Assembly: GCA_910587425.1 (NCBI GenBank) | Contig: CAJUKU010000003.1 | Location: 177,089-241,088, forward strand | Source: an uncultured Muribaculaceae bacterium | GTDB lineage: Bacteria; Bacteroidota; Bacteroidia; Bacteroidales; Muribaculaceae | Length of the DNA stretch: 64,000 nt | Reading direction: 5' to 3' | Shown here: positions 56,100 to 64,000 of the stretch, piece by piece | Position numbering within the stretch: the stretch's first letter is position 1 | How the letters are laid out: every line of letters begins with the position of its first letter | Made by a program: the position numbers and the translations under genes | Notes under the pieces: model-generated | What the model was told of the DNA's origin: nothing | Seen by the model: only the letters and a program-made list of their open reading frames with translations | The model's database searches: none

Positions 56100-57116
56100 T
56101 TATTTATTCTCTTTCAGACCGATAGCCTGGTTGGCGGTCATGATGATGGTTTTGTAGATATCCTCGGGGAAACATCCGCGGGAGAGGTCGTTAACGGGAG
56201 CAGCAAGTCCCTGGAGAACAGGACCTACAGCCTGTACACCGCCCAGACGCTGCACGAGCTTGTAGGCTATGTTGCCCACTTCGAGTGAAGGGAATACCAG
56301 TACATTGGCACGTCCGCTCAGGGGGCTGTTGGGAGCCTTTGAGTTAGCTACGCTCGGAACTATGGCGGCGTCAGCCTGGAGTTCACCGTCGAGGATCACG
56401 CCGGGAGCCATCTCCTTGGCGATCTCGGTTGCACGGATCACCTTGTCCACACGGTCATGCTTCGCACTGCCCTTGGTCGAGAACGAGAGAATTGCCACAC
56501 GGGGTTCGATACCGGCAATGTCGCGTGCGGTCTGAGCAGCCGAGACTGCTATCTGCGCAAGCTCTTCGGCGGTAGGATCGGGAACCACTGCGCAGTCGGC
56601 GAAGATCATTATGCCGTCTGTACCGAAGTTCAGCCCCTCCGGGAGAAGCATCAGGAATGCACCTGATACCACGCTGATGCCCGGCTGGGTCTTGATCACC
56701 TGGAAAGCTGCGCGGAGCACATTTCCGGTTGTGTTCATCGCACCTGCAACCTGACCGTCGGCATCGCCGGCTTTCACCATGAGGCAGCCGAGGTAAAGGG
56801 GATTGGCGGTGGTGAGACGCGCCTCTTCCATGCTGATACCTTTGCTCTTGCGCAGCTCGAAGAACAGGGGAGCGTATTTGTCGATCACTGCCTCGTCGGC
56901 GGGGTTGACTATTTTGGCATCCTTTATATTCTCAAGCTTCAGTTCCTTAGCCATAGCCATGATATCAGCCGGATCACCGATAAGCACTATTTCAGCAAGC
57001 TTCTCAGCTATGATACGGTCGGCAGCCGTGAGTGTGCGCGGCTCGGTGCCTTCGGGCAGCACAATCCGCTGGGGATTGGCTTTTGCCTTTACGGTCATTT
57101 TCTCAATAAGTTCCAT
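56100..57116 (-). CDS. pta: phosphate acetyltransferase (short form)
   Basis: This 338-residue enzyme forms acetyl phosphate from acetyl-CoA. I chose the ATG at 57116 ([23 protein letters not shown], read in parts); the longer frame would pass through the leader. The family segments [17 protein letters not shown] and [16 protein letters not shown] are clear. It is the first gene of pta-ackA and has a promoter box at 57210-57217, giving a leader of about 85 bases. Confidence 0.96.
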   Translation of the reverse strand: MELIEKMTVKAKANPQRIVLPEGTEPRTLTAADRIIAEKLAEIVLIGDPADIMAMAKELKLENIKDAKIVNPADEAVIDKYAPLFFELRKSKGISMEEARLTTANPLYLGCLMVKAGDADGQVAGAMNTTGNVLRAAFQVIKTQPGISVVSGAFLMLLPEGLNFGTDGIMIFADCAVVPDPTAEELAQIAVSAAQTARDIAGIEPRVAILSFSTKGSAKHDRVDKVIRATEIAKEMAPGVILDGELQADAAIVPSVANSKAPNSPLSGRANVLVFPSLEVGNIAYKLVQRLGGVQAVGPVLQGLAAPVNDLSRGCFPEDIYKTIIMTANQAIGLKENK

Positions 57117-57209
57117 TTTGAGGTATCTGATTTTGGTTGAATTGTCTTTACTACATCTGCCGTTTGTGCTGATCTGGAGAGGTTGTCGGCACAACTTGGT
57201 TCTGTTCCG

Positions 57210-57217
57210 CAAATTTA
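57210..57217 (-). promoter_or_regulatory. -7 promoter box of pta-ackA
   Basis: TAAATTTG on the minus strand fits TAnnTTTG. A TTG lies 22 bases upstream, slightly long for the -33 element. Confidence 0.6.
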
Positions 57218-57606
57218 CACTTTAATCCGCTAACAGCCCCAATCCCGCGCAAAAAAAATCTCACCGGATGGGGCGTTTCGCAGAGATATCCCCTCCTGGC
57301 ACCCTTAACTTTGCTTCCGGTATTCGCACCGCGCATCGCGGAAAAGCGGATTGGTAGGACGGACCCGGTCATTCAACCCGGTAGACAATAACCCCCCGGC
57401 AACCCGTCCGCGGAATCACGCAGCGTCTCAGGCAGGGAAGAGTCCCGCCGACACCAAAGAGAACATTGACTTATCGACCGCCGTCGCACAGGAGTGTGCG
57501 CCGGATCAGGACATCATCCACCAAGGGCACCACCCTGAGTACGGGGCGGAGACATATTTTCAGCCTCAGCTGAAAATTGTCTCCGTGGTATCTTCCCCCT
57601 CCTCAA

Positions 57607-57642
57607 TTATTAGCCCTATTCGCCTTATTTGCCCTATCCCAT
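57607..57642. repeat. tandem 9-base repeats related to those at 44192
   Basis: TTATTAGCC, CTATTCGCC, TTATTTGCC and CTATCCCAT lie in 9-base register. Two more units (TTATTCGTC, CCATTCGGA) occur at 58063-58080. Confidence 0.7.
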
Positions 57643-57663
57643 TATAGGCTTCTAGGGCGTGCA

Positions 57664-57788
57664 GGATTTGTGTCAGAATGGTTCATATGGTAGGAGCTGA
57701 GATTGAGGTTGAGGGAGCGTACTGTCGTACGTGACCAAAGCCGAATCCCTGCGGCAAAGCCCCGCCGGAACCATTATCACACAAATCC
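57664..57788. repeat. 125-base element with 21-base imperfect inverted ends
   Basis: The left arm 57664-57684 and right arm 57768-57788 pair over 10 + 8 bases with a three-base internal loop. A CGTAC/GTACG hairpin (57718-57731) lies at the middle. No target-site duplication is visible. It could be a miniature mobile element or a 6S-like long-hairpin RNA. Confidence 0.55.
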
Positions 57789-57865
57789 CATTAATTGTCC
57801 GAACCCATTTGCTGCTCTTCGTCTACTCGGCAGGAAGCAATGGAGGGCGCCGGGAGCGCCGCAAC

Positions 57866-57905
57866 CGCCACGCTATAGATCGGTCATCGTAGCGTGGCGT
57901 TTTTT
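57866..57905 (+). terminator. strong intrinsic terminator on the plus strand
   Basis: CGCCACGCTA (57866-57875) pairs perfectly with 57890-57899 and is followed by six T's. No annotated plus-strand gene lies upstream for over 8 kb, so it must serve an unrecognised transcript. Confidence 0.88.
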
Positions 57906-57939
57906 GTGCTGTTTAGATAACTATTAATAGAATAATAGA

Positions 57940-58086
57940 ATGAGTTCATTGTCAATCAGGATTAATAATCTAATATTGTACTTGATTATTATTTTGATTT
58001 TGTGTTTGGAAATTCTTAAAACGATTGAGGGATTGAGTGTGAAAAACAAGACAGTGCTGTGCTTATTCGTCCCATTCGGATTATAA
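57940..58086 (+). CDS. possible 48-residue single-span membrane peptide
   Basis: An ATG frame encodes a short polar start (MSSLSIRINN), one strongly hydrophobic stretch (LILYLIIILILCL), and a basic linker to the stop. Its last codons coincide with the 9-base repeat units. No clear promoter is visible. The AT-rich base composition alone could produce such a frame, so this is weak. Confidence 0.22.
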   Translation: MSSLSIRINNLILYLIIILILCLEILKTIEGLSVKNKTVLCLFVPFGL

Positions 58087-58186
58087 GCCGTATCATATTA
58101 TTGGAATAAGTGGAAAAAATGACTAACTTCGCTGCGTGAGCGATCTCAGGCTATAGTGGGATTGCACTAAATAAAAAAATGCTATC

Positions 58187-58945
58187 ATGGATATGAAATT
58201 TTTTGAGGACAGACGTACTGTCCGCCAATATACCGACGAGCCGGTCACTGATGCCGAGATAGAACGCATGGTGCGGCTTGCCTCACATGCTCCCACAACC
58301 GGAAACATGCAGTTGTATAGTGTCATCGTCACGCGCGACGAGGATATGAAACGGCAGCTTGCACCTATGCACTTCAATCAGCCTACGGTTGAGGGTTGCT
58401 CCGTTGTGCTGACGTTCTGTGCTGACTTCAACCGGTTCGTCCGTTGGTGCGAGGTCAGCGATGCCGCCCCCGGTTACTCCAATTTCCAATCATTCATGAC
58501 TGCGGTCATAGATACGGTGATATTCACTCAGCAGTTCTGCACCATAGCTGAGATGAGTGGCTACGGATGCTGTTACCTCGGTACCACCACTTACAATGCC
58601 CCTCAGATCGCGGAGCTGCTTCGTCTGCCGCGGATGGTTGTGCCTGTGACTACGCTTACTCTCGGACATGTGGCGGCACGTCCCGACGATTGCGGGCGTC
58701 TTCCGGCATCCGCAGTGATACACTCCGAACGCTATCAGGATTATACCCCGGAAGCGATACGTGAGATTTATGCTGAAAAAGAGTCGCGCGACGATAGCCA
58801 CCGTTTCGTCGCCGAGAATGGCAAACAGACGCTCGCACAGGTATTTACCGATGTCCGCTACAAGCGTGAGGATAATGAACACTTCTCGCGAATCTACCGA
58901 TATTTCATAGAGACGGCTGGTTTCCCTTTCCCTGATAAAAAATAA
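58187..58945 (+). CDS. FMN-dependent nitroreductase, NfsA-like
   Basis: This 252-residue oxygen-insensitive nitroreductase/flavin reductase family protein has the FMN-binding N-terminus FFEDRRTVRQYTDEPV and APTTGNMQ. GYGCCYLGTTTYN and LTLGHVAARPD fit the NfsA/FRP group, which uses NADPH. It probably reduces quinones, nitro compounds or flavin. It is a single-gene unit ended by the hairpin at 58946-58968. Confidence 0.9.
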   Translation: MDMKFFEDRRTVRQYTDEPVTDAEIERMVRLASHAPTTGNMQLYSVIVTRDEDMKRQLAPMHFNQPTVEGCSVVLTFCADFNRFVRWCEVSDAAPGYSNFQSFMTAVIDTVIFTQQFCTIAEMSGYGCCYLGTTTYNAPQIAELLRLPRMVVPVTTLTLGHVAARPDDCGRLPASAVIHSERYQDYTPEAIREIYAEKESRDDSHRFVAENGKQTLAQVFTDVRYKREDNEHFSRIYRYFIETAGFPFPDKK

Positions 58946-58970
58946 GAGGGTGTCGCGACAACACCCTCCT
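58946..58970. terminator. terminator between nitroreductase and MscS genes
   Basis: GAGGGTGT pairs with ACACCCTC (58961-58968) in a compact hairpin. The minus strand continues with TTATTTTTTA, so it mainly ends the MscS transcript. Confidence 0.8.
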
Positions 58971-58976
58971 TGGCTT

Positions 58977-60230
58977 TTATTCGGATTTGACAAGATGTAC
59001 ATCCATCTGCGGGAACGGGAAAGAGTAGACTGTTGACTGCTGGCGTGCGTAGATCTCCTGCAGCACATAGTAATATACCGCCCAATAGTCGGGAGTCTTT
59101 ACCCATGCGCGTACTACAAGATTCACACTGCTGTCGGCAAGTGCTGCCATGTTGACAGTGGGATTGAAAGGTCCGCGTGACCCCATCTTTTTGATCTCTG
59201 CCTCGCGCTCTTTCTCCCGTTGCACAAGCCGTTCGTGCCTTTTACGGAAGAAATTGACTATCCAGTTAGCCCGCTTTTTCTGTTCCGGCGCAGGCTCAGT
59301 GTTCAGATTACTATCATTGGTTATGTCCGTAGCGGTAGGCTCCGGTAGTGATTGTGATGAGTCTGACCGATCAATGCCATCTTTGTCCGGCATCGCTTCC
59401 TTACCCTTGTCGTCGGTGTTGAAGCTCATGAAGTTCTCGATGGAGCCGTTAAGCTCTGCCTGAGCTTCGCGGGCGGAGACCGTCGCTTCAGGATTCGGGA
59501 TAATCTTTTCGTCGGCGTCGACAAACACCACCTCCTTAACTGACCGCAGGATGGAGTGTATCTCTTTGGCGGCACGCATGAAGTCGTCGCCGTAGCTTAT
59601 GCCGATATCCCACTGCACGCGGCGGTAGTCCTGCTTTGACCAGTTGTTGATCGTGCCGGTGGAAAGCCCGCCGTTGGGCACGATTATCGATTTATTGTCG
59701 CCGGTGCAGATTATTGTCGAGAATATCTGTATGTCGGTCACTGTACCCTCATACCCCTGGGCTGAAATATAGTCGCCAACCTTGTAGGGCTTCAGAAGCA
59801 GTATTAGCACACCACCCGCAAAATTCTGGAGTGTTCCGCTCAGAGCCATACCGATAGCCACGCCGACAGATGCGAAGATGGCTATGAACGAGCTCGTGTT
59901 GATGCCGAGGATACCTATAACCGTTACAAGCAGTATGAAGTACAGCGCGATCTTCACCAGGCTGAGCACAAACGTGATCAGCGACTGGTCCGTCTTGCGC
60001 CGGCGCATAACCGTACCGATGAAGTTGTATAGCTTCTTTATCAGATACTTGCCAACATAGAATACCAGGATCGCAATAGCAAGGTGGATGGCAAATTCTA
60101 TAAGATCGCTCACGATGCGGTTGATGAACTCATCGAACGTCAGCGATTTCAGTTCCGCGAGTTCCTGGCGCGGAGACGGTATGGAGTCTGGCACAGCCGG
60201 TGTGGTGCCGAAATCAGGAAACTGGATCAT
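58977..60230 (-). CDS. MscS-type mechanosensitive channel with a long cytoplasmic insertion
   Basis: This is a 417-residue channel. Membrane helices lie at about 43-64 and 84-109, with the pore helix at 112-147 (ASVGVAIGMALSGTLQNFAGG). The beta domain (KPYKVGDYI, IIVPNGGLSTGTINNWS) is standard. Residues about 252-358 are an extra hydrophilic, low-complexity and basic segment inserted before the C-terminal strand DSSVNLVVRAWV. It releases solutes on osmotic downshock. Its start shares a base with the stop of the clostripain gene. Confidence 0.9.
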   Translation of the reverse strand: MIQFPDFGTTPAVPDSIPSPRQELAELKSLTFDEFINRIVSDLIEFAIHLAIAILVFYVGKYLIKKLYNFIGTVMRRRKTDQSLITFVLSLVKIALYFILLVTVIGILGINTSSFIAIFASVGVAIGMALSGTLQNFAGGVLILLLKPYKVGDYISAQGYEGTVTDIQIFSTIICTGDNKSIIVPNGGLSTGTINNWSKQDYRRVQWDIGISYGDDFMRAAKEIHSILRSVKEVVFVDADEKIIPNPEATVSAREAQAELNGSIENFMSFNTDDKGKEAMPDKDGIDRSDSSQSLPEPTATDITNDSNLNTEPAPEQKKRANWIVNFFRKRHERLVQREKEREAEIKKMGSRGPFNPTVNMAALADSSVNLVVRAWVKTPDYWAVYYYVLQEIYARQQSTVYSFPFPQMDVHLVKSE

Positions 60231-61411
60231 TATAGTGTCGTTGTGACAGTGGGATTATATGATACAACATCATTCCACCATGCTTGGTTCCGGTAGCCGT
60301 AGCGCGATGCATCCTCCGGCGTACGGACTATGTAACATCCTAACCCGGAGTATTTGCTCATATTGAGTCCGTAGCTCTGCGGGGTCGATGCTGAATGAAT
60401 GACAACAGCCGAGTAGGCGGCATTCCACCTGTCGATCATGCTCTGGCTCACCGGAAGATTCCTTACATAGTCAGCCATGTCGTATGTGTATGACCTCGGA
60501 CCGCTGTTGCGGAAGAACGGCACAGGACTGTATGTGCTCTCAGCCACTGCGCCTGTCGACATGATCTCACGTGTGGCTGCCGCAAGTTCCTCAAGTCCTT
60601 TTGTGTCGACCACGGCTATGGCGCATGAATTATTGCTCGCTTTGTCGCTCACATAATACTCCATGGTCGTGGATGCGGTCTTGACAGGGTCAAAATCAGC
60701 AGCGGCAAGATTCTCCGTATTTGTTGCGTAAGGCATACCCTCAACAGGTATCTCTGTCGCGTAGGCTATTATCGTGGGGGCGCATTCACGGAGTTCGTAG
60801 CAGACCTCGACGGTCGCCATAAAGCAACAATCGAAATAGATGTATCGGTGCTCGAACGGGCGCAACGCCTCGGCAAGTGAGCTTACTTTCATCTCTGTCA
60901 CTACAGGATGCTTGTCCTGACCGAACGATTGTCCCGTAGCCTCGGTGGCTGAGCGTGAGGTAGAGGTCTCGATCCAACCGGTGCCATGGCTCCACAGCAC
61001 AAGCCCGTACTGTTCGGCAGGAGCCACCGCGCGGGCATCAGTGATCACCTGTCGCATACGTTCAACGGTGAGCGAAGACATATCGTTGCTGTATGCGGCA
61101 ATCTCCTTGTCGCCGGCAGGTGTTATCTCAAAAAGGCTTGGCTCACTGTCCGATCCGTCATGGTAGACAAGGATCCTTCCTCCGTCTTTCAGTGCGCCGT
61201 TGATCACAGCCGTGCGCATCTGATCCAGGTTCCCCTCGTCACTGCGGAAATATTCCGCGCCGAGGCTGTTGTCGGCTACCATATAGACCAGTACGGTTGT
61301 AGGAGTTGTGGCAGGCTGCGGATCAGGTTCGTCATTGTTTGAGCAGGATGCCAATGCTGTCAATGCCAGGAAAGCTGTGGCAAAGAATGTGTATCTTATA
61401 TTTAATGACAT
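60230..61411 (-). CDS. clostripain-family (C11) cysteine protease lipoprotein
   Basis: This 393-residue exported protease runs from the ATG at 61411; 61432 is another possible start. The lipobox is LTALASCS, followed by a short Pro/Thr linker. The catalytic histidine is in LWSHGTGW and the catalytic cysteine in YFDCCFMATVEV, the C11 dyad. C11 enzymes cut after basic residues and often self-activate. It is coupled to mscS (TAATG). Its promoter lies inside an inverted repeat at 61437-61482. Confidence 0.9.
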   Translation of the reverse strand: MSLNIRYTFFATAFLALTALASCSNNDEPDPQPATTPTTVLVYMVADNSLGAEYFRSDEGNLDQMRTAVINGALKDGGRILVYHDGSDSEPSLFEITPAGDKEIAAYSNDMSSLTVERMRQVITDARAVAPAEQYGLVLWSHGTGWIETSTSRSATEATGQSFGQDKHPVVTEMKVSSLAEALRPFEHRYIYFDCCFMATVEVCYELRECAPTIIAYATEIPVEGMPYATNTENLAAADFDPVKTASTTMEYYVSDKASNNSCAIAVVDTKGLEELAAATREIMSTGAVAESTYSPVPFFRNSGPRSYTYDMADYVRNLPVSQSMIDRWNAAYSAVVIHSASTPQSYGLNMSKYSGLGCYIVRTPEDASRYGYRNQAWWNDVVSYNPTVTTTL

Positions 61412-61436
61412 TTTAAGTGTTATGGGTGACATGTGA

Positions 61437-61482
61437 AGAGAGTTGCAAAGGTAGCTTTTTTCCGCTACATCTGCAACTCTCT
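61437..61482 (-). promoter_or_regulatory. clostripain promoter embedded in an 11-base inverted repeat
   Basis: The -7 TACCTTTG (61446-61453) and a -33 TTG (61474-61476), 20 bases apart, lie within perfect inverted arms AGAGAGTTGCA (61437-61447) and its complement (61472-61482). An inner GTAGC/GCTAC pair is also present. The palindrome covers both promoter elements. Confidence 0.65.
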
Positions 61483-61508
61483 GTTCCTATGCGTCTCTAT
61501 GTTGTCGC

Positions 61509-64000
61509 TCAGTTTCCTCCCGAGTCATTGCCTCCGGAGTTACCGGAGTTTCCGCCTCCGACCACATCGTCGTTCTGTATCCCCTTGTTCACTTTCTTCA
61601 CCGAAGTGGTCATCTTGCCGAAACGGTAGCTGACACTGGCTGAGAATGTGGTGGTGTAGAAACGTTGGCTTAAAGTGCGGTTGCTGTACCCTTCCATCTC
61701 AGTGGTGCTTATGTAGCCCGGATTCTTGGAGTGTATGGGATTGTATAATGAGAGATTCACGTTCAGACGTTTCTCCTTGAGGAAGCCTTTCTGAAGGCTG
61801 ATTCCGTAATATATGTTACTCCAGCCTGTTGCGCGGAATTTTGAATAAAGGCTTTTTGGCGATACAAATGAGCTGGCATATAACGAGAGGTTAAGATCCC
61901 ATGGTATGCGCTGGCTTATTCGTCCGTAGAAATCGTTTCCCCAGCCGTGCGATTTCTGACCGAGCGACAGGTTCTTGATGTCGGAGTACTGTATGCTGCC
62001 GTTGAACATTAGCGATGTCTTCGTTGTCGGGCGCCAGTTGATATAGGCACTCATCCTGAACGAGCGCAGTTCGCCAAGGTTGCCGTAGCTTGTGTAACGG
62101 TGATCACCCTCCACATATTCGGTGGATATGATGTCGTTGTTGGAGAAACTGAATGTGGGAGTTATACCGACGGTCAGTTTCTTACCCATATAGTTGTAGT
62201 TTAGTGTCACGGAATTCTTGCGTACGCTCTCCAGGTCGGGATTGCCTTGTGATGTGAGGTTGGGCGATTCGTTTACCGTCGGGTTCAGATAAGTGATGCC
62301 CGGACGCTGTATGCGTGAGCCGAATGACAGTTTCAGTGAGTGCTGTCGCGAGGGGTTGTAGATGAGCCCGACGTTCGGCACCCAGTCATTTAGATCGGAT
62401 GAGAAAGGATTTTCCGAGCCATCGGGATATTTGGCGGCGAGATGCGAGTATTCGTACCGCAGACCGGCGCGTGCGCCGAATTTGCCTAAGTTCAGCCGGT
62501 AGTCGGCAAACAGCGCGGCTACCTGAGTGGTGTGCTTGAACTCGCTGTAATCATCGCGGTAGTCTATGTATTGCAGGTTGTCGCGGCTGTGGTTGTCGCG
62601 GTATATGTATTTCGCACCGAGGTCGATTGTATGGATATTGGCGAACGGGCGTGTCCAGTCAAACTGCAACGTGTGCTCGATGCCATTCTCCTTATTGTCC
62701 GATATTCTTCCTGTGTAGGGCACCGGGAGTTCCGTCCAATCCTCATACCTGACATCTGCACCGAACCGGCGAGTGGAGTTCGAAATGCGGTATGACAGGA
62801 TAAGTGTCTCTCCCTTGTGCGATGTGTTGCGTTGATAATTGAGGCTGCCGTTGATGTCTGCCCAGCGGTTGGGATCGCTGTTGGTGCGCTGCGAGTATCG
62901 GTACAATTCATTTCCGGCGGCATCAAACATGCGTGTGGTTCCGAATCCGTCGCTCTTCTGGTTGCTGAAGAATCCACCGATCTCAAAAGTCACGAGGTTC
63001 AGTGTGTCGGGTTCCCAGCTGCCTTCTCCTCCGAAATAACCGAAATTACCCTTGCCTGTGCTTTCTGATTCTGATGTCTGGACATTTCCGGTCTGTTCAT
63101 AGATCGTCTCGCTTTCGCTTTTGTTTTTGGATGACCGTCGTCCCCAGCTGTTCATGCCCCCGTAGAACGACAGTGCCACTTTATCATACTGCGCCGATAG
63201 CCAGATGTTGGGATTAGGCACGTTGTTTGGATACCTGTAGCTGAGTGATATATTTCCCATTGCACCTTTTGTCACTGTATTCTTCATGGTGACTATGTTC
63301 AGTATCGCACTCACTCCCTCGGCATCCTCTCTTGCTCCCGGCTCTGTTATGACTTCAATCTTTTCAATCATGGATGCCGGAAGAGCCTTGAAGATATCCT
63401 TCGCGTTGCGGCTGTAGGAATTGTTTGGGCGTCCGTTCTTGTAGATTTTGAAATCTGTCGAACCGTTCACCTTGATAGTGCCGTCGGGATCAACGCTTAC
63501 CATCGGCACTTTCCGCAGCATCTCGTCGAGCATCGATGTCTTTGACTCCTCGTCTGCCTGAACATCGTAACCTATACGGTCCACCTCGAGCGACACCAAC
63601 GGTTTCGTGGCTACAACGACAAGCTCACCGAGGGTGTTGTCGGAATCATACAGTATGAGTGTACCGAGGTTTTTGACCGGTGCGCTTGGGTTTACTTCAA
63701 ATTTCTTTTCCACGGTTGTCTTGCCGATGGAATATAGCGTGAGACGGTACTCCCCGGCTTTCGGAAGAGTATTGTTGAACGCTCCTTTTTCGTTTGTAAC
63801 TCCTGTTACTATAGGTTTTACGGAATCAGCAAGCGTGAATACGCGTACGGTGGCGTAAGGCTCCGGTGTACCGAGACTGTCGGTGGCGGTTAATTTCACA
63901 CGGAAATCGGCGGCAGATGTGGCTGCCGATAATATTAAAGCAGCTGATAACTCAACGCATAGAAAACCGATATAATTGGATATGGCTAAATATGAAGAAT
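61509..64000 (-). CDS. outer-membrane beta-barrel receptor-like protein (5' end cut by window)
   Basis: This is a TonB-receptor-like protein of the Bacteroidetes OMP beta-barrel family. The frame is open to the window edge through a signal-peptide-like stretch (ALILSAATSAAD), so the GTG at 63899 is not the real start. At least 830 residues are encoded. Domain order: a carboxypeptidase regulatory-like beta sandwich (about the first 110 residues), a plug-like domain (EVDRIGYDVQADEESK, MLDEMLRKVPMV, VITEPGAREDAEG), then a large barrel. A Gly/Asn/Ser-rich tail follows the last strand SYRFGKM. No SusD partner is visible. The ligand is unknown. Confidence 0.88.
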   Translation of the reverse strand, partial: SSYLAISNYIGFLCVELSAALILSAATSAADFRVKLTATDSLGTPEPYATVRVFTLADSVKPIVTGVTNEKGAFNNTLPKAGEYRLTLYSIGKTTVEKKFEVNPSAPVKNLGTLILYDSDNTLGELVVVATKPLVSLEVDRIGYDVQADEESKTSMLDEMLRKVPMVSVDPDGTIKVNGSTDFKIYKNGRPNNSYSRNAKDIFKALPASMIEKIEVITEPGAREDAEGVSAILNIVTMKNTVTKGAMGNISLSYRYPNNVPNPNIWLSAQYDKVALSFYGGMNSWGRRSSKNKSESETIYEQTGNVQTSESESTGKGNFGYFGGEGSWEPDTLNLVTFEIGGFFSNQKSDGFGTTRMFDAAGNELYRYSQRTNSDPNRWADINGSLNYQRNTSHKGETLILSYRISNSTRRFGADVRYEDWTELPVPYTGRISDNKENGIEHTLQFDWTRPFANIHTIDLGAKYIYRDNHSRDNLQYIDYRDDYSEFKHTTQVAALFADYRLNLGKFGARAGLRYEYSHLAAKYPDGSENPFSSDLNDWVPNVGLIYNPSRQHSLKLSFGSRIQRPGITYLNPTVNESPNLTSQGNPDLESVRKNSVTLNYNYMGKKLTVGITPTFSFSNNDIISTEYVEGDHRYTSYGNLGELRSFRMSAYINWRPTTKTSLMFNGSIQYSDIKNLSLGQKSHGWGNDFYGRISQRIPWDLNLSLYASSFVSPKSLYSKFRATGWSNIYYGISLQKGFLKEKRLNVNLSLYNPIHSKNPGYISTTEMEGYSNRTLSQRFYTTTFSASVSYRFGKMTTSVKKVNKGIQNDDVVGGGNSGNSGGNDSGGN

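Larger units (their letters stand above)
57306..57905 (+). ncRNA. candidate structured noncoding transcript between pta and the nitroreductase gene
   Basis: A plus-strand TAACTTTG box lies at 57306-57313, and about 590 bases later comes a strong plus-strand terminator (57866-57905). No convincing coding frame lies between. Structures inside include a 17-pair hairpin with one bulge (57547-57585), a roughly 125-base inverted-repeat element (57664-57788) and a GGCGC/GCGCC hairpin near 57846-57860. I could not match RNase P, tmRNA or SRP RNA motifs. One long RNA, several short ones, or decayed sequence are all possible. Confidence 0.35.

Noticed and set aside
57351..57647. A 98-codon open frame in the pta upstream region
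   Set aside because: It runs through a 17-pair hairpin and the 9-base repeats and has no recognisable domain.
57240..57905. RNase P RNA, tmRNA or SRP RNA
   Set aside because: None of the conserved cores (RNase P GAGGAAAGTCC-type region, tmRNA tRNA-like end, SRP GGAA-loop with its symmetric internal loop) could be found on either strand.
1..64000. CRISPR arrays, IS elements, prophage, rRNA or tRNA genes
   Set aside because: I saw no regularly spaced repeats with unique spacers, no transposase or integrase frames, no phage structural genes, and no rRNA or tRNA signatures in the intergenic regions. A covariance-model scan would be needed to rule out a tRNA completely.

Overview
The window comes from a Bacteroidales genome, most likely a gut member of the Muribaculaceae; the family is inferred from content, not a database match. 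Three things support this. The recurring promoter is the Bacteroidetes type, with a -7 box TAnnTTTG and, at the best sites, a -33 TTTG about 20 bases upstream. The gene orders are typical of the group: purH-mreBCD-mrdA-rodA, psd-pssA and pta-ackA. There are also a Bacteroidetes-style outer-membrane barrel protein with a regulatory N-terminal domain, secreted GH20 and GH84 hexosaminidases, and a dipeptidyl peptidase III. Base composition is near half GC and the window is densely packed with genes. I saw no rRNA, tRNA, IS element, prophage or CRISPR array.

Layout. 1-7.1 kb (-): purH, then the rod-shape module mreB-mreC-mreD-mrdA-rodA; rodA runs off the left edge. 7.2-11.6 kb: two lipoproteins, a GT2 glycosyltransferase and the tRNA methylthiotransferase mtaB. 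11.7-19.2 kb (-): a type I restriction-modification locus, hsdM-hsdS-(four-helix-bundle gene)-hsdR, followed by a potassium-channel-like gene. hsdS is split in two by a run of nine G's; one G fewer would restore a single 422-residue specificity subunit, so it is probably phase variable. 19.3-29.1 kb (-): a secreted GH20 hexosaminidase, the biotin genes bioA-bioF-bioGC (a fused esterase-methyltransferase), endonuclease IV, and a secreted GH84 hexosaminidase. 29.2-31.0 kb (-): psd-pssA-DUF4834, for phosphatidylethanolamine synthesis. 31.0-31.8 kb is noncoding, with repeats and a candidate small RNA.

31.8-35.0 kb (-): a phospho-sugar mutase and an abundant OmpA-type porin. 35.3-41.1 kb (+): dxr-rseP-rlmI-dipeptidyl peptidase III. 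41.2-44.1 kb: a secreted low-complexity protein, then pyrE with two small partners. 44.1-44.9 kb was expected to be empty but holds what looks like a complete unit for a 40-residue protein: promoter, hairpin leader, open reading frame and terminator. 44.9-47.9 kb (-): phosphoglycerate mutase and a C4-dicarboxylate transporter, fitting succinate-producing fermentation. 48.1-49.6 kb (+): a tyrosine phosphatase and a secreted esterase. 49.7-57.1 kb (-): a FadL-type channel, then upstream the run pta-ackA-ddh-amino acid symporter-DUF59 protein-lpxH. 57.1-58.2 kb is a long noncoding stretch with several strong RNA-like structures and a plus-strand terminator. 58.2-64 kb: a nitroreductase (+), then (-) an MscS channel with an unusual insertion, a clostripain-type lipoprotein protease and an outer-membrane barrel protein cut by the right edge.

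Most genes are housekeeping and envelope functions. The parts most worth following up are the variable type I locus with its embedded helical-bundle gene, the hidden 40-residue gene, and the structured noncoding regions near 31.5, 51.3 and 57.5 kb.
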